Position numbers and translations under genes: made by a program. From the NCBI RefSeq assembly GCF_001544915.2, contig NZ_FCOE02000006.1, positions 62,001-126,000 on the forward strand: 64,000 nucleotides of DNA. Direction: 5' to 3'. The stretch's first letter is position 1; each line of letters begins with the position of its first letter. This DNA comes from Caballeronia pedi. GTDB taxonomy: Bacteria; Pseudomonadota; Gammaproteobacteria; Burkholderiales; Burkholderiaceae. This document shows positions 28,020 to 37,363 of this stretch, one piece after another. Under the pieces are notes generated by a model that saw only the letters and a program-made list of their open reading frames with translations, did no database searches and had not been told where the DNA came from.

Positions 28020-30569
28020 ATGCGCAAATTGCTCCTTGCTGTGCTGCTCGTCGTTTTATCGAGCGTCTTGCCTATCCTTTCGCAGTCCTGCTTCGCCGCC
28101 GCCGATCCCGCGCAGCACGCGTCGCAGCCCGCCGTAGCGCTGACGCCGCAACAGGCGCGCGACGCCCTCTCGGTGCTCAACGATCCCGCGCGCCGCTCGC
28201 AGGTCGCGGATACGCTGCGCGCCATCGCGGCGGCTGGCGCGCTGGCCGCGCCCGCGAGCGCGCCGCAGCCCGCATCGACGGCCGCCGCGACGCCCGCATC
28301 GGGCGCGTCCAGCGTGCTCGCGCATTCGCTGACCGCGAACGGTCTCGCCTCGCAATTGTCGCGGCAGGCGGGGCACTGGCTCGTGCAGATCGGCGGGGGA
28401 CTGCGGCATTCGACCGCCGCGCTGCTCGATTTCGGCTCGGTGATGTCGTGGTGGCACGACCGCACATCGACCGATGGCGGACGCGCGCTCATCGGGCACG
28501 TCGCGTGGACCGTGCTGGCGTCGCTGTTGCCCGCGCTGCTGCTCGAATTCCTGTGCTCGCGGCTGCTCAGGCGGCCACGCGCGCGGATCGCGGCGCGGGG
28601 CGTCGCCGACGCGGAGGCGCAGGAGCCGGACCTCGTGCGCCAGCAACGCGCCGCCGAGCGCGCGGAAGACGCCGCCGAGCGAAGCGGCGACGAAACCGCG
28701 CTGCATCTCGCCGAGCGCAATGTCGACAGCGCGCGCGGTCAGCGCCATGCGGCGCGTCACTGGACGTTGCTGCAACGCCTGCCGAGCGCGCTGCTGTATG
28801 GCTTGCTGTCGCTCGTTCCGCTGATCGTGTTCATCGCGGCCGTGACGCTGCTGATGTCGGTTTTCATCGATGACAACACGCCCGAAGCGCACGTCGCGGG
28901 CTCGCTCATCGACGTTTATCTCGTGTGCCGCGCGATCGTCATCGTGAGCGGCTTTTTCGTCGCGCCGCGTGCGCCCGGCCTGCGTCTCATCCAGATGCGC
29001 GATGTCTACGCGACCTACACGCATCGCTGGGTGGGCCGCATCGTGTGTGTCGCGGGCGCGGGCCTCGCGCTCGCCAACGCGGCCGAGCCGCTCGGCTTGT
29101 CCGGCGACGCGCGCATTGCGATTACGAAGGTCGTCCTGCTGATCGTGCACGTGATGATCGCGTACATGATCTTCGAATGCCGCACGCCGGTGGCCGAGCG
29201 CATTCGCGGCGGCTCGCGGGCGAACCGTTCCTTCAGGCTCTTCGGCAACTGGGTCGCCGATGTCTGGGCGGGCGTGGCGATCTTCTTCGTGCTCGCGCTC
29301 TGGTTCGTGTGGGCGCTCGACGTGCAGAACGGCTACCGGACGCTCTTTCATCTGGGCGGGCTGTCGCTGCTCGTGCTGGTCGGCGCGCGCGTGGTGGCGA
29401 TCGTCGCGTTCGGCGCGCTCGGGCGCCTGTTCCATCGCGATGACGAGGACGATTTCACCGGCCAGTCGCTTGTGCGCCGCCGCGCGTACCGCTATTACCC
29501 GGTGTTGCGGCGTGGGGTGCAGGCGCTCATTGCGGTCGTCACGGTGATCGCGCTCCTGCAGGTGTGGCACATCGATATCGTGCATTTCTTCACGGCGGGC
29601 GGGATCGGCAACCGGCTCGCGTCGGCGCTCGTCACGATCGTGTTCGCCGCCTTGTTCGCCGTGCTCGTGTGGGAGGCGGCGAACATCGCCGTCGAGCAGC
29701 GGCTCGAACAGTGGACCGCGAGCGGCGAGCGCGTGCGCGCCGCGCGCCTGCGCACGTTGCTGCCGATGATGCGCACGGGCCTGTTCATCGTGATCGCGAT
29801 GGTCGTCGTCCTGACTGGGCTCTCGGAGATCGGCGTGAACACCGCGCCTTTGCTCGCAAGCGCGAGCATCTTCGGCGTGGCGCTCGGCTTCGGCTCGCAG
29901 AAGCTCGTGCAGGATCTCATCACCGGCATTTTCCTGTTGATGGAAAACGCGATGCAGGTCGGCGACTGGGTGACGCTCGCGGGCGTCTCGGGCACGGTCG
30001 AATATCTGTCGATCCGCACGGTGCGCCTGCGCGGCGGCGACGGCTCGCTCTACACGGTGCCGTTCAGCTCGGTGTCGACGGTGAACAACACGAATCGCGG
30101 CATCGGCAACGCGGCGGTGCGCGTGTCGATTGCGCTCGGCCAGGATGTCGATCTCGCGATCTCCACGCTGAAGGAAATCGGCGCGGCCTTGCGCAATGAC
30201 GAAGCGTTCCGCGATGGCATCCTCTCCGACTTCAGCTTCTGGGGCGTTGACGCCGTCGATGGCTCGACCGTCACGCTCGCCGGCCAGATTCAATGCCGCG
30301 ACAGCGCGCGCTGGCCGGTGCAGCGCGAGTTCAACCGGCGCATTCTCAACGAGTTCACGGCGCGCGGCATCGAGATCGCGAATCCGCAGCGCAATTTCGT
30401 GATCGTGAACGGCAGCGATCAGGTGGCCGCGCCCGATGCGGACGAGGCGGGCGCGGATCAGCGCGGCGAGCCGTCGAAGGCCGCGCAGCACCCGACGAAC
30501 GAGGCGGCGGGTTCGGCGAACGTCGCCTCGAATGCGCCGCCGCCACGGGCCTCGCAAGGCGGGGCGTGA
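28020..30569 (+). CDS. Large MscS-type mechanosensitive ion channel
   Basis: 849 residues: signal peptide (MRKLLLAVLLVVLSSV...SCFA), a periplasmic region to ~160, several extra membrane helices (~165-520), and the MscS core at the C-terminal third. The pore/upper-beta region is typical: ASIFGVALGFGSQKLVQDLITG, GIFLLMENAMQVGDWVTL and YTVPFSSVSTVNNTNRG. The C-terminal ~45 residues are low-complexity Ala/Pro-rich. The size places it with YbiO/MscK-like channels that relieve turgor under osmotic downshock. A GTG at 28002 is an alternative start. Followed by a terminator. Confidence 0.92.
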   Translation: MRKLLLAVLLVVLSSVLPILSQSCFAAADPAQHASQPAVALTPQQARDALSVLNDPARRSQVADTLRAIAAAGALAAPASAPQPASTAAATPASGASSVLAHSLTANGLASQLSRQAGHWLVQIGGGLRHSTAALLDFGSVMSWWHDRTSTDGGRALIGHVAWTVLASLLPALLLEFLCSRLLRRPRARIAARGVADAEAQEPDLVRQQRAAERAEDAAERSGDETALHLAERNVDSARGQRHAARHWTLLQRLPSALLYGLLSLVPLIVFIAAVTLLMSVFIDDNTPEAHVAGSLIDVYLVCRAIVIVSGFFVAPRAPGLRLIQMRDVYATYTHRWVGRIVCVAGAGLALANAAEPLGLSGDARIAITKVVLLIVHVMIAYMIFECRTPVAERIRGGSRANRSFRLFGNWVADVWAGVAIFFVLALWFVWALDVQNGYRTLFHLGGLSLLVLVGARVVAIVAFGALGRLFHRDDEDDFTGQSLVRRRAYRYYPVLRRGVQALIAVVTVIALLQVWHIDIVHFFTAGGIGNRLASALVTIVFAALFAVLVWEAANIAVEQRLEQWTASGERVRAARLRTLLPMMRTGLFIVIAMVVVLTGLSEIGVNTAPLLASASIFGVALGFGSQKLVQDLITGIFLLMENAMQVGDWVTLAGVSGTVEYLSIRTVRLRGGDGSLYTVPFSSVSTVNNTNRGIGNAAVRVSIALGQDVDLAISTLKEIGAALRNDEAFRDGILSDFSFWGVDAVDGSTVTLAGQIQCRDSARWPVQREFNRRILNEFTARGIEIANPQRNFVIVNGSDQVAAPDADEAGADQRGEPSKAAQHPTNEAAGSANVASNAPPPRASQGGA

Positions 30570-30588
30570 TCCTATAATCGTTCGGCCT

Positions 30589-30630
30589 GATCGCGCCCCT
30601 CGTTCTGTCGACGGGCGCGATCTTCTTTCG
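30589..30630 (+). terminator. Terminator after MscS gene
   Basis: Ten-base arms GATCGCGCCC (30589-30598) and GGGCGCGATC (30613-30622), followed by TTCTTTC. Lies 19 bases after the channel gene. Confidence 0.75.
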
Positions 30631-30662
30631 AAGGTCGAACGTTCACGAGGGTCACGTCAGCC

Positions 30663-31742
30663 ATGACAGTCGCCGCATCGCAATCGAAAAAGACAAGGAA
30701 GCCACTCGGGAAGGCCGTCGTCGCGATGACGGTCGCTGCGGGTTTCGCCGGATGCGCGTCCGCGCCGCAATCGTCCGACAGCGCGGGGGGGGCCCGCGCG
30801 GTCAAGGTCATGATCGTCACGATGTTCGCGCCCGAGGCCAAACCGTGGCTCGACAGACTCGGCCCGTGGGACGCGATCAAAGTAGCGGGCCTGTCGCCCG
30901 ATTATCCCGAGGTGCGTTGCAACCGCGACGAGGTGTGCATCGTCACGACGGGCATGGGCCACACCAACGCCGCCGCTTCGACGATGGCGCTCGCGTTCTC
31001 CGACCGTTTCGATTTGCGCGGCACGTACTTCCTGATCGCCGGGATCGCCGGCATCGATCCGGCGCAGGGCACGGTCGGCTCGGCGGCATGGGCGAAGTAT
31101 CTCGTCGATTTCGGTCCGCAATGGGAACTCGACGCCCGCGAGAAGCCCGCCCGCTGGCCGAGCGGGTTCATCGGCATCAACACGAAAGGGCCGAACGAGA
31201 AACCGGCGCCGGACTATCGCACGGAGGTGTTCGCGCTGAACGCGACGCTCGCCGACACGGCTTTCGCGCTCTCGCGCAACGTCGCGCTTTCCGACAGCGC
31301 CGAGGCGAAGGCCGCGCGCGCGAAGTTCAACACCACGCCGGCGAACCGGCCGCCGCGCGTGATCCAGTGCGACACGCTCGCGGGCGATACGTGGTGGTCG
31401 GGCAAGTACATCGGCGAGCGGGCGCGCGCGTGGACGAAACTTCTGACCGATGGCCGCGGCGTCTATTGCACGACACAGCAGGAAGACAACGCGACCTACG
31501 AGGCGCTCAAGCGTGCGGCGAGCGTGCAACGGGTGGATGTCTCGCGGGTGGCCGTGTTACGTGCCGGCTCGGATTTCGACCGTCCTTACAAGGGGCAATC
31601 CGCGGTCGACAATCTTTTGAATTACGCGGCGCAGGGCGGCTTCGCGCCGGCCATCGAAAACCTGTACCGGGCCGGTAATCCATTCGTACAGGATGTTGTT
31701 ACACATTGGGACGTCTGGCGAAAGGGCGTACCGCAAAGGTAA
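30663..31742 (+). CDS. Purine nucleoside permease-like (NUP) protein
   Basis: 359 residues matching the NUP family (PF06516), named after fungal purine nucleoside permease but structurally close to nucleoside phosphorylases. Signatures: KVMIVTMFAPEAKPWLDRLG, RDEVCIVTTGMGHTNAAASTMAL, GTYFLIAGIAGIDPAQGTVGSAAWA and CTTQQEDNATYEAL. There are no transmembrane helices beyond the N-terminal signal (KAVVAMTVAAGFAGC), which could be a lipobox, so it is exported rather than a membrane permease. Its role may be periplasmic nucleoside binding or hydrolysis; this is inference. Confidence 0.85.
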   Translation: MTVAASQSKKTRKPLGKAVVAMTVAAGFAGCASAPQSSDSAGGARAVKVMIVTMFAPEAKPWLDRLGPWDAIKVAGLSPDYPEVRCNRDEVCIVTTGMGHTNAAASTMALAFSDRFDLRGTYFLIAGIAGIDPAQGTVGSAAWAKYLVDFGPQWELDAREKPARWPSGFIGINTKGPNEKPAPDYRTEVFALNATLADTAFALSRNVALSDSAEAKAARAKFNTTPANRPPRVIQCDTLAGDTWWSGKYIGERARAWTKLLTDGRGVYCTTQQEDNATYEALKRAASVQRVDVSRVAVLRAGSDFDRPYKGQSAVDNLLNYAAQGGFAPAIENLYRAGNPFVQDVVTHWDVWRKGVPQR

Positions 31743-31791
31743 CAAGCCGCGTTACAAACTCGGGTAACAAAGCCCGTAACATCGACGTAAC
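31739..31791. repeat. Array of five GTAAC elements at ~12-base spacing
   Basis: GTAAC at 31739-31743, its inverse GTTAC at 31751-31755, then GTAAC at 31764-31768, 31776-31780 and 31787-31791. The spacings are 12, 13, 12 and 11 bases. The array begins at the stop codon of the NUP gene and continues into the flhD upstream region. A further GTTAC-N4-GTAAC pair lies at 32141-32154. Possibly phased binding sites; could also be chance. Confidence 0.4.
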
Positions 31792-32272
31792 ACGCTACAA
31801 GCAATTATTACCTGTTCGACCGCCTTTCGGTAAAGGCGGTCGACACGGCCATTTTTGGCGATTTCTCATCTGATGAATCGTCTCAAAAATAGCGGTCCGA
31901 AGTGTCAACCGGATCGCGCAATCCCTCGTTATTGCTGGCGGCACGCGATTACTACGACTAAAACAGACGCGCTCCGATTTGCTATCGAAAACATCAGAAG
32001 AATAGAAATCGCATGGCAAATTCGACCGAATTCGACTGACCGAAAAAATTACCGATCGAAAGTGTTGTTTGCAACAAAATATTATTGAGATGGGCTTGCT
32101 TTGGATTTAGACCGTACTTAGAATTCGTCTCACGGTGGTTGTTACAAGATGTAACTCACTGAAACAAAGATTACGCAGTACGTAGCCGGGGCAGGACAAG
32201 CCCGGTGAGGCACAAAAAAGATATCGGCAAAAAGCCGGCGGGAAATTCGGGGATTTACTGGAAGTTGCAACC
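31743..32272. other. Long AT-rich region upstream of flhDC
   Basis: 530 bases with no supported gene, much richer in A and T than the rest of the window, especially 31960-32105. It holds the GTAAC array (31739-31791), a long perfect hairpin (31816-31843), the palindrome TTGTT-TGC-AACAA (32065-32077) and GTTAC-N4-GTAAC (32141-32154). Such length and composition fit a heavily regulated flhDC promoter, probably open to nucleoid proteins, but I cannot pinpoint the start site. Confidence 0.6.
31816..31843 (+). terminator. Perfect hairpin after NUP gene
   Basis: Twelve-base perfect arms TCGACCGCCTTT (31816-31827) and AAAGGCGGTCGA (31832-31843), loop CGGT, with ATTTTT nine bases beyond. Likely the terminator of the NUP gene, though the T-run is displaced. 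Confidence 0.6.
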
Positions 32273-32590
32273 ATGAACGGTCGCGAAACGCTGGAATCGA
32301 TCCGGGAAATCAACTTGTCGTACATCATGCTCGCGCAGCGTCTCTTGCGCGAGGACCGCGCCATCGGCATGTTCCGGCTCGGTCTTTCGGCGGAACTCGC
32401 CGATCTGCTGTCGGGCCTGACGCTCGCACAGGTCGTCAAGCTCGCGTCGTCGGACAACCTGCTTTGCGCTTTCCGCTTCAACGATCACACGATGCTGTCG
32501 GCCTTGACGCAACCCGCGAAGAACGCGGACATCGCGCCGACGCACGCGGCAATCCTGCTGGCTGGCCAGCCGGCCGAACAGTTCGGTTAA
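32273..32590 (+). CDS. flhD: Flagellar master regulator subunit FlhD
   Basis: 105 residues, MNGRETLESIREINLSYIML. FlhD forms the FlhD4C2 complex that activates class II flagellar promoters with sigma-70. The helical core LSYIMLAQRLLREDRAIGMFRLGLS and the conserved LAQVVKLASSDNLLCAFRF (including the Cys of the family) are present, so it is a complete FlhD of normal length. GGAAG precedes the ATG. flhC follows after 25 bases. Regulation is probably through the long AT-rich upstream region. Confidence 0.95.
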   Translation: MNGRETLESIREINLSYIMLAQRLLREDRAIGMFRLGLSAELADLLSGLTLAQVVKLASSDNLLCAFRFNDHTMLSALTQPAKNADIAPTHAAILLAGQPAEQFG

Positions 32591-32615
32591 GGTGACCAAG
32601 GTGACGGAGCGAGCC

Positions 32616-33278
32616 ATGCTGAAGAAGAGCCTCACTGAAGACGCCCAGGAAGTATTCCGCGCCATCGCGCTGATCGAGCTCGGCGCGCGCATGCAAGTGC
32701 TGGAGAGCGAACTGACGCTCTCGCGCGACCGCATGATCCGTCTGTATCGCGAAGTGAAGGGTGTATCGCCGCCGAAGGGCATGCTGCCGTTCTCGGCCGA
32801 CTGGTACATGACGTGGCTGGCCAATATCCACGCATCGCTTTTCTATAACACCTATACGTTCCTGAAGAACGAAGCTGGCTGTTCGCATCTCGATGCGTTG
32901 ACCAAAGGGTATCGGCTGTATCTCGAGCACTGCAATCATAGCGGCGCCGAGGCGGTACTCGACCTTACGCGGGCCTGGACTCTTGTGCGCTTCTTCGACG
33001 CGGGCATGCTGCAGATGACGCCGTGCTGCCGCTGCACCGGGAAGTTTGTCGCACACAAACATGATTTGCAGAACAACGTGGTGTGCGGGGCCTGCCAGCC
33101 GCCGTCACGCGCGGGGAAGACCAAGAAAGCGGCGGCCGCGAAACAGGCCAGTCAAGAAGCCGCTCTGGAGGTGGTGATGTCGAAGAACGAAGTGCCGGAG
33201 CATGCGGAGCACACGGTACTCGGTAACGTAGCGGCGTTACAGCCGCAACGGGCAGGCCTGGTCGCACAGGCTGCTTAG
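32616..33278 (+). CDS. flhC: Flagellar master regulator subunit FlhC
   Basis: 220 residues, partner of FlhD and its DNA-contacting subunit. The core ELGARMQVLESELTLSRDRMI, VSPPKGMLPFSADWYMTWL and SLFYNTYTFLKNEAGC is typical. The zinc-binding Cys pairs are intact: CCRC and, after the HKHDLQNN stretch, CGAC. The C-terminal ~45 residues (Lys/Ala-rich, then NEVPEHAEH) extend beyond the usual end and look disordered. ATG 32616 has GGAGCG; a GTG at 32592 is less likely. No motAB or che genes follow; DNA polymerase II does. Confidence 0.95.
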   Translation: MLKKSLTEDAQEVFRAIALIELGARMQVLESELTLSRDRMIRLYREVKGVSPPKGMLPFSADWYMTWLANIHASLFYNTYTFLKNEAGCSHLDALTKGYRLYLEHCNHSGAEAVLDLTRAWTLVRFFDAGMLQMTPCCRCTGKFVAHKHDLQNNVVCGACQPPSRAGKTKKAAAAKQASQEAALEVVMSKNEVPEHAEHTVLGNVAALQPQRAGLVAQAA

Positions 33279-33385
33279 GCGGTAGCGGCGGCGGCCGTTC
33301 TCCGGGGACCGTCCGCAAGGACGGTGGACGACCGGCTTGCCGCTACCGCGTTTTACTTCCCGTTTCCTGCGAATTTCTGATTCCG

Positions 33386-33419
33386 AAGCCCGGCGCCGAT
33401 TGGCGAGCCGGGCTTTTTT
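33386..33419 (+). terminator. Terminator after flhDC
   Basis: Arms AAGCCCGGC (33386-33394) and GCCGGGCTT (33407-33415) with a T-run to 33419. A second smaller hairpin CCGTCC-GCAA-GGACGG lies near 33307-33322. Separates flhDC from polB. Confidence 0.9.
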
Positions 33420-33445
33420 GTTTTGCCGCCAAGTAAAATGTTTCG

Positions 33446-35827
33446 ATGGCACGCGCTCTCGAAGATATCGGCTTGGCTTCCGCACAACAGGGTTTTCTGC
33501 TGACTCGTCACTGGCGCGACACCGCGGCCGGCGCGGAAGTCGATTTCTGGCTCGCAACCGACGACGGTCCGAGGAAAATCCGCATCGGCTTGCAGACGAG
33601 CGTTGCGTTCATCCGCGCGGAGGATCGCGCGAAGGCCGAGCCGGTCGTCGCCGGCGTGCGGGACGCGTACCTGCGCGAATTGCCGCTCAGGGACTTTCGC
33701 CAGAAGCCGGTGCTCGGACTCTACTGCCCGCAGTATCGCCAGTTGCTCGCGCTCGAAAAGAATCTGCGCAGCGCGGGCGTCAATGTCTTCGAAGCCGATA
33801 TCCGTCCGCACGAACGCTATCTGATGGAGCGCTTCATCACCGCGCCGGTCCTGTTCGAAGGCGCCGGACGCGACGTTTCCAGCGAACTGAAGCCCGCGCC
33901 GGATTACCGGCCGTCGCTGAAAGTCGTGTCGCTCGATATCGAAACGAGCGTGAAAGGCGATCTCTACTCGATCGCGCTCGAAGGCTGCGGCGCGCGTCAG
34001 GTCTATATGCTCGGTTCGCCGAATGGCGATGCCGCGCAAACCGATTTTGCGCTCGATTATTGCGAAACACGCGCCGACATGCTGCGCCGTTTCAACGCGT
34101 GGATCGCGCAATACGATCCAGACGCGATCATTGGCTGGAACGTCGTGCAATTCGACTTGCGCATCCTTCAGCGACACGCCGACGACTACGGCGTGCCGCT
34201 CGCGCTGGGCCGCGACGGCAGCGCGGTCGAATGGCGCGAGCACGGCATGAAGCGCAATCACTTCTTTATTTCGATCGCGGGACGGCTCGTCATTGACGGC
34301 ATCGAGGCGCTGCGTTCGGCGACGTGGAATTTTCCGTCGTTCAGTCTGGAATATGTCGCGCAGTCGCTGCTGGGCGAAGGCAAGGCGATCGACAGTCCGT
34401 ACGCGCGCATGGATGAAATCGAGCGCCGGTTTCACGAGGACAAGCCCGCGCTCGCGCGTTACAACCTGAACGATTGCGAACTGGTCACGAAGGTCTTCGA
34501 GAAAACGGAGTTGCTGCCGTTTCTGCTGGAACGCGCGACCGTGACCGGTTTGCAGGCCGACCGCAGCGGCGGGTCGGTCGCGGCGTTCACACATTTGTAC
34601 ATGCCGCGGATGCATCGGCTGGGCTATGTGGCCCCGAATCTCGGCGACGTGCCCGAGGAAGCGAGTCCCGGCGGTTTCGTGATGGACTCGCGTCCGGGCC
34701 TCTACGATTCCGTGCTCGTGCTCGATTACAAGAGCCTGTATCCGTCGATCATCCGCACGTTTCTGATCGATCCCGCCGGACTCGCTCAAGGCATGGCGAC
34801 GCCCGATGACGCCGCCACCGTGCCCGGCTTTCGCGGCGCGCGCTTTTCACGCGACACGCACTGCCTGCCGGCGATCGTCGCGCAGGTGTGGGAAGCGCGC
34901 GAGGCCGCGAAGCGCCAGCGCAACAAGCCGCTGTCGCAGGCGCTCAAGATCATCATGAACTCGTTTTACGGTGTGCTCGGATCGAGCGGCTGCCGTTTCT
35001 TCGATCCGCGTCTGGCTTCGTCGATCACGATGCGCGGTCACGAGATCATGCATCGCACCCGCGAACTGATCGAGGCGCGCGGCTACACCGTCATCTACGG
35101 CGATACGGATTCGACCTTCGTCTGGCTGCGGCGCGCGCGCAGCGAGGAAGATGCCGAGCGGATCGGGCGCGCGCTGGTCGTACATGTGAACGACTACTGG
35201 CGCGAACATCTGCGCGAGACGTTCGGGCTTGAAAGCGCGCTCGAGCTGCAATTCGAGACGCACTTCAAACGCTTTCTCATGCCGACGATTCGCGGCACGG
35301 AAGAAGGCAGCAAGAAGCGCTATGCAGGGCTGACCGCGCGCGCGGACGGCGGCGAGGAAATCATCTACAAGGGCCTGGAGACCGTGCGGACCGACTGGAC
35401 GCCGCTCGCGCAGCGCTTCCAGCAGGAGCTTTACATGCGCGTGTTCAAGGGCCGGGCGTATGAAGACTTCGTGCGCGATTACGTCGGGCGCACGCGGCGC
35501 GGCGAGATGGATGAATTGCTCGTGTATCGCAAGCGCTTGCGCCGCACGCTCGGCGACTATCAGCGTAACGTGCCGCCGCATGTGCGCGCCGCGCGTATCG
35601 CCGATGAATACAACGCGCGCGCCGGCCGCCCGCTGCAATATCAGAATGGCGGCTGGATCAGCTATGTGATGACGACGGCCGGTCCCGAGCCCGTGGAAGC
35701 GCGGCATGCGCCGATCGACTACGAGCATTACGTGAGCAAGCAGCTTCAGCCGGTTGCGGACGGCATCCTGCCGTTTCTGCGTGATGACTTCATCGCGTTG
35801 ATGTCGGGGCAGAAGGAGCTGTTCTGA
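33446..35827 (+). CDS. polB: DNA polymerase II (family B)
   Basis: 793 residues (E. coli PolB 783). The exonuclease domain includes the Exo I motif [11 protein letters not shown] and, later, YNLNDCELV. Polymerase motifs: [46 protein letters not shown], each with its catalytic Asp. All key residues are intact, so it should be an active polymerase with proofreading. In E. coli it is SOS-induced and takes part in replication restart and translesion synthesis. No LexA box was evident in the short upstream gap. Confidence 0.96.
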   Translation: MARALEDIGLASAQQGFLLTRHWRDTAAGAEVDFWLATDDGPRKIRIGLQTSVAFIRAEDRAKAEPVVAGVRDAYLRELPLRDFRQKPVLGLYCPQYRQLLALEKNLRSAGVNVFEADIRPHERYLMERFITAPVLFEGAGRDVSSELKPAPDYRPSLKVVSLDIETSVKGDLYSIALEGCGARQVYMLGSPNGDAAQTDFALDYCETRADMLRRFNAWIAQYDPDAIIGWNVVQFDLRILQRHADDYGVPLALGRDGSAVEWREHGMKRNHFFISIAGRLVIDGIEALRSATWNFPSFSLEYVAQSLLGEGKAIDSPYARMDEIERRFHEDKPALARYNLNDCELVTKVFEKTELLPFLLERATVTGLQADRSGGSVAAFTHLYMPRMHRLGYVAPNLGDVPEEASPGGFVMDSRPGLYDSVLVLDYKSLYPSIIRTFLIDPAGLAQGMATPDDAATVPGFRGARFSRDTHCLPAIVAQVWEAREAAKRQRNKPLSQALKIIMNSFYGVLGSSGCRFFDPRLASSITMRGHEIMHRTRELIEARGYTVIYGDTDSTFVWLRRARSEEDAERIGRALVVHVNDYWREHLRETFGLESALELQFETHFKRFLMPTIRGTEEGSKKRYAGLTARADGGEEIIYKGLETVRTDWTPLAQRFQQELYMRVFKGRAYEDFVRDYVGRTRRGEMDELLVYRKRLRRTLGDYQRNVPPHVRAARIADEYNARAGRPLQYQNGGWISYVMTTAGPEPVEARHAPIDYEHYVSKQLQPVADGILPFLRDDFIALMSGQKELF

Positions 35828-35828
35828 G

Positions 35829-36836
35829 TCAGAAGCGAAACCCGAACCCCGCCTCGATGATATCCGCGTCGCGGTCATACCGCGTGACCATGCGATTCCA
35901 CGTCACCCGCGCGAGCCATCGATTCGTGAAGCGGTAACTCGCCGACACCGATACAAGCCCCGAAAACCGACCGTCGCCGGTGCGATTCTGCGGCAAATCG
36001 TCGTTCTGCGTGATCGACAGATACGGCCCCGCACCGACGCCGAGCGTGAGCCTGTCATCGAAGAACGCGCGCGTCGCCCAGAGCTGCGCGGCGATGCCAT
36101 CACGACGCGATTGCACGTGTCCGCCTTCATGCAGATACGAAGCGGTGAAATCGACGTAATGCCACAGCCCGCGCCGGTACTCGATGCTCTCGGCCAGATT
36201 CGTTTCCGAGTCGGGGCTGTTCAGGATCGTCGTGCCGAGCATCACGGTGACTTCGTTGTTCGTGACGTTCGTCGAACGCGGCACGGCGCGCGCGCGCGGT
36301 CCGCGGCCCTCGGGCGCGTCGAGTTGGTAGCCGATGCCGAACAGCAACGCGGTCGTGTCCGGGCCGCCGAAGGCCTGCACGCGATTGAGCTTCATCTCCG
36401 CGATCCAGCGGTTATCGAAGTAATACGCCGCGCGCAGCGTAAACATGCCGCCCCAGCCGTGCGTGTTCGAATAGTTGCCGCCGGCCTGCGCCTGACTCGT
36501 GTCGAAATAGCGGTACGGCCCCGCACCCGCCGACAGCTCCAGCCGGTCGTTCCAGAGCGGCATTCGCCCCCAGAGCTGAAAGGCCTGCCCGTCGCGGTGA
36601 TGATCGGGAATATGGCCTTCGTTCAGCCACGAAAAACTCCAGGCGGCGTAACGGCCGAGTCCTTCGCGATAGTTGACTTCCCAGGAGTACGTGTTCTGGC
36701 TGCTGCTCTTGAGCGGGCCGGCGAGTAGGGAAAATTCCTGGGCGTGAGACGCCTTGCTGGCCATGCCGAGCGCGGCGCACGCGATCACCCAGGCGGCGGT
36801 TCGGCAATGTCGTGTTCTCTTGGGGTGTGTCATCAC
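35829..36836 (-). CDS. Outer-membrane beta-barrel protein with internal duplication
   Basis: 335 residues starting MMTHPKRTRH, signal peptide ending ASKASHA-Q. The mature part consists of two similar ~150-residue halves. The first has TYSWEVNYREGLGRYAAWSF, ELSAGAGPYRYFDT and AAYYFDNRWIAEMKLNRV. The second has the matching SIEYRRGLWHYVDFTASYL, LTLGVGAGPYLSITQ and ASYRFTNRWLARVTWNRM, ending in aromatic FGFRF as outer-membrane proteins do. So it is either one 16-strand barrel or two 8-strand barrels. It is convergent with polB with a one-base gap. Function unknown; catalytic His/Ser of lipid A deacylases are not seen. Confidence 0.75.
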   Translation of the reverse strand: MMTHPKRTRHCRTAAWVIACAALGMASKASHAQEFSLLAGPLKSSSQNTYSWEVNYREGLGRYAAWSFSWLNEGHIPDHHRDGQAFQLWGRMPLWNDRLELSAGAGPYRYFDTSQAQAGGNYSNTHGWGGMFTLRAAYYFDNRWIAEMKLNRVQAFGGPDTTALLFGIGYQLDAPEGRGPRARAVPRSTNVTNNEVTVMLGTTILNSPDSETNLAESIEYRRGLWHYVDFTASYLHEGGHVQSRRDGIAAQLWATRAFFDDRLTLGVGAGPYLSITQNDDLPQNRTGDGRFSGLVSVSASYRFTNRWLARVTWNRMVTRYDRDADIIEAGFGFRF

Positions 36837-37075
36837 GTGAGCATTCGTCGGGCGTGTCCGTCGCAGGATAGCGACTTAAGGGAAATCCTGCACGAAACGG
36901 ATCTCATTCAGACGATCGACCGACACAGTGAAACGTTTGCGCGATGCCTTCGCCGCCGCCGCCCCAGACTATCGTTTCGCCTACGTTCGCAGCCACTCAC
37001 ACGCGGGGTTACGCGCTTCGCGGACCTTGCGTAGATTGACTAGACAACAGTGCAATCAAGCAAGCGAGGTCAGCG

Positions 37076-37315
37076 GTGGACTCCACTCCTATCGAATATC
37101 GAGGCTGCGAGCTTTCGGTCATCGTCCGGCACATGGCCGGTGAATTTGTCGCGACCCTGCTGATCGAGCGGCCGGGCGGCGTCCGCCGCGCGATCGGGCC
37201 GTTTCGCGCGTTTCCAACAGCGCATGCTGCGGCAAACTTCGCGATCGAATGCGGCAAGGCGGAACTCGACGGCCGCATGACGGCGCGCGTTCCGCAGGTC
37301 GCGGTGTCGGGCTGA
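37076..37315 (+). CDS. Small conserved hypothetical protein
   Basis: 79 residues, starting at GTG 37076 with GAGGT eight bases upstream (MDSTPIEYRGCELSVIV). It has the short alpha/beta composition common to small cytoplasmic proteins in Burkholderia: RGCELSVIVRHMAG, ATLLIERPGG, FRAFPTAHAAANFAIE. No signal, no membrane segment, no recognised domain. The use of GTG and good codon bias support it as real. Function unknown. Confidence 0.7.
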   Translation: MDSTPIEYRGCELSVIVRHMAGEFVATLLIERPGGVRRAIGPFRAFPTAHAAANFAIECGKAELDGRMTARVPQVAVSG

Positions 37316-37363
37316 GGTCATCGGCGGGTTCGCGATAGCATCGTGTTCCACACTCGCTTCACG

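Noticed and set aside
36928..37143. Small GTG-initiated frame upstream of the 79-residue protein
   Set aside because: Runs through the ribosome site and start of the better-supported gene at 37076; no protein-like pattern.
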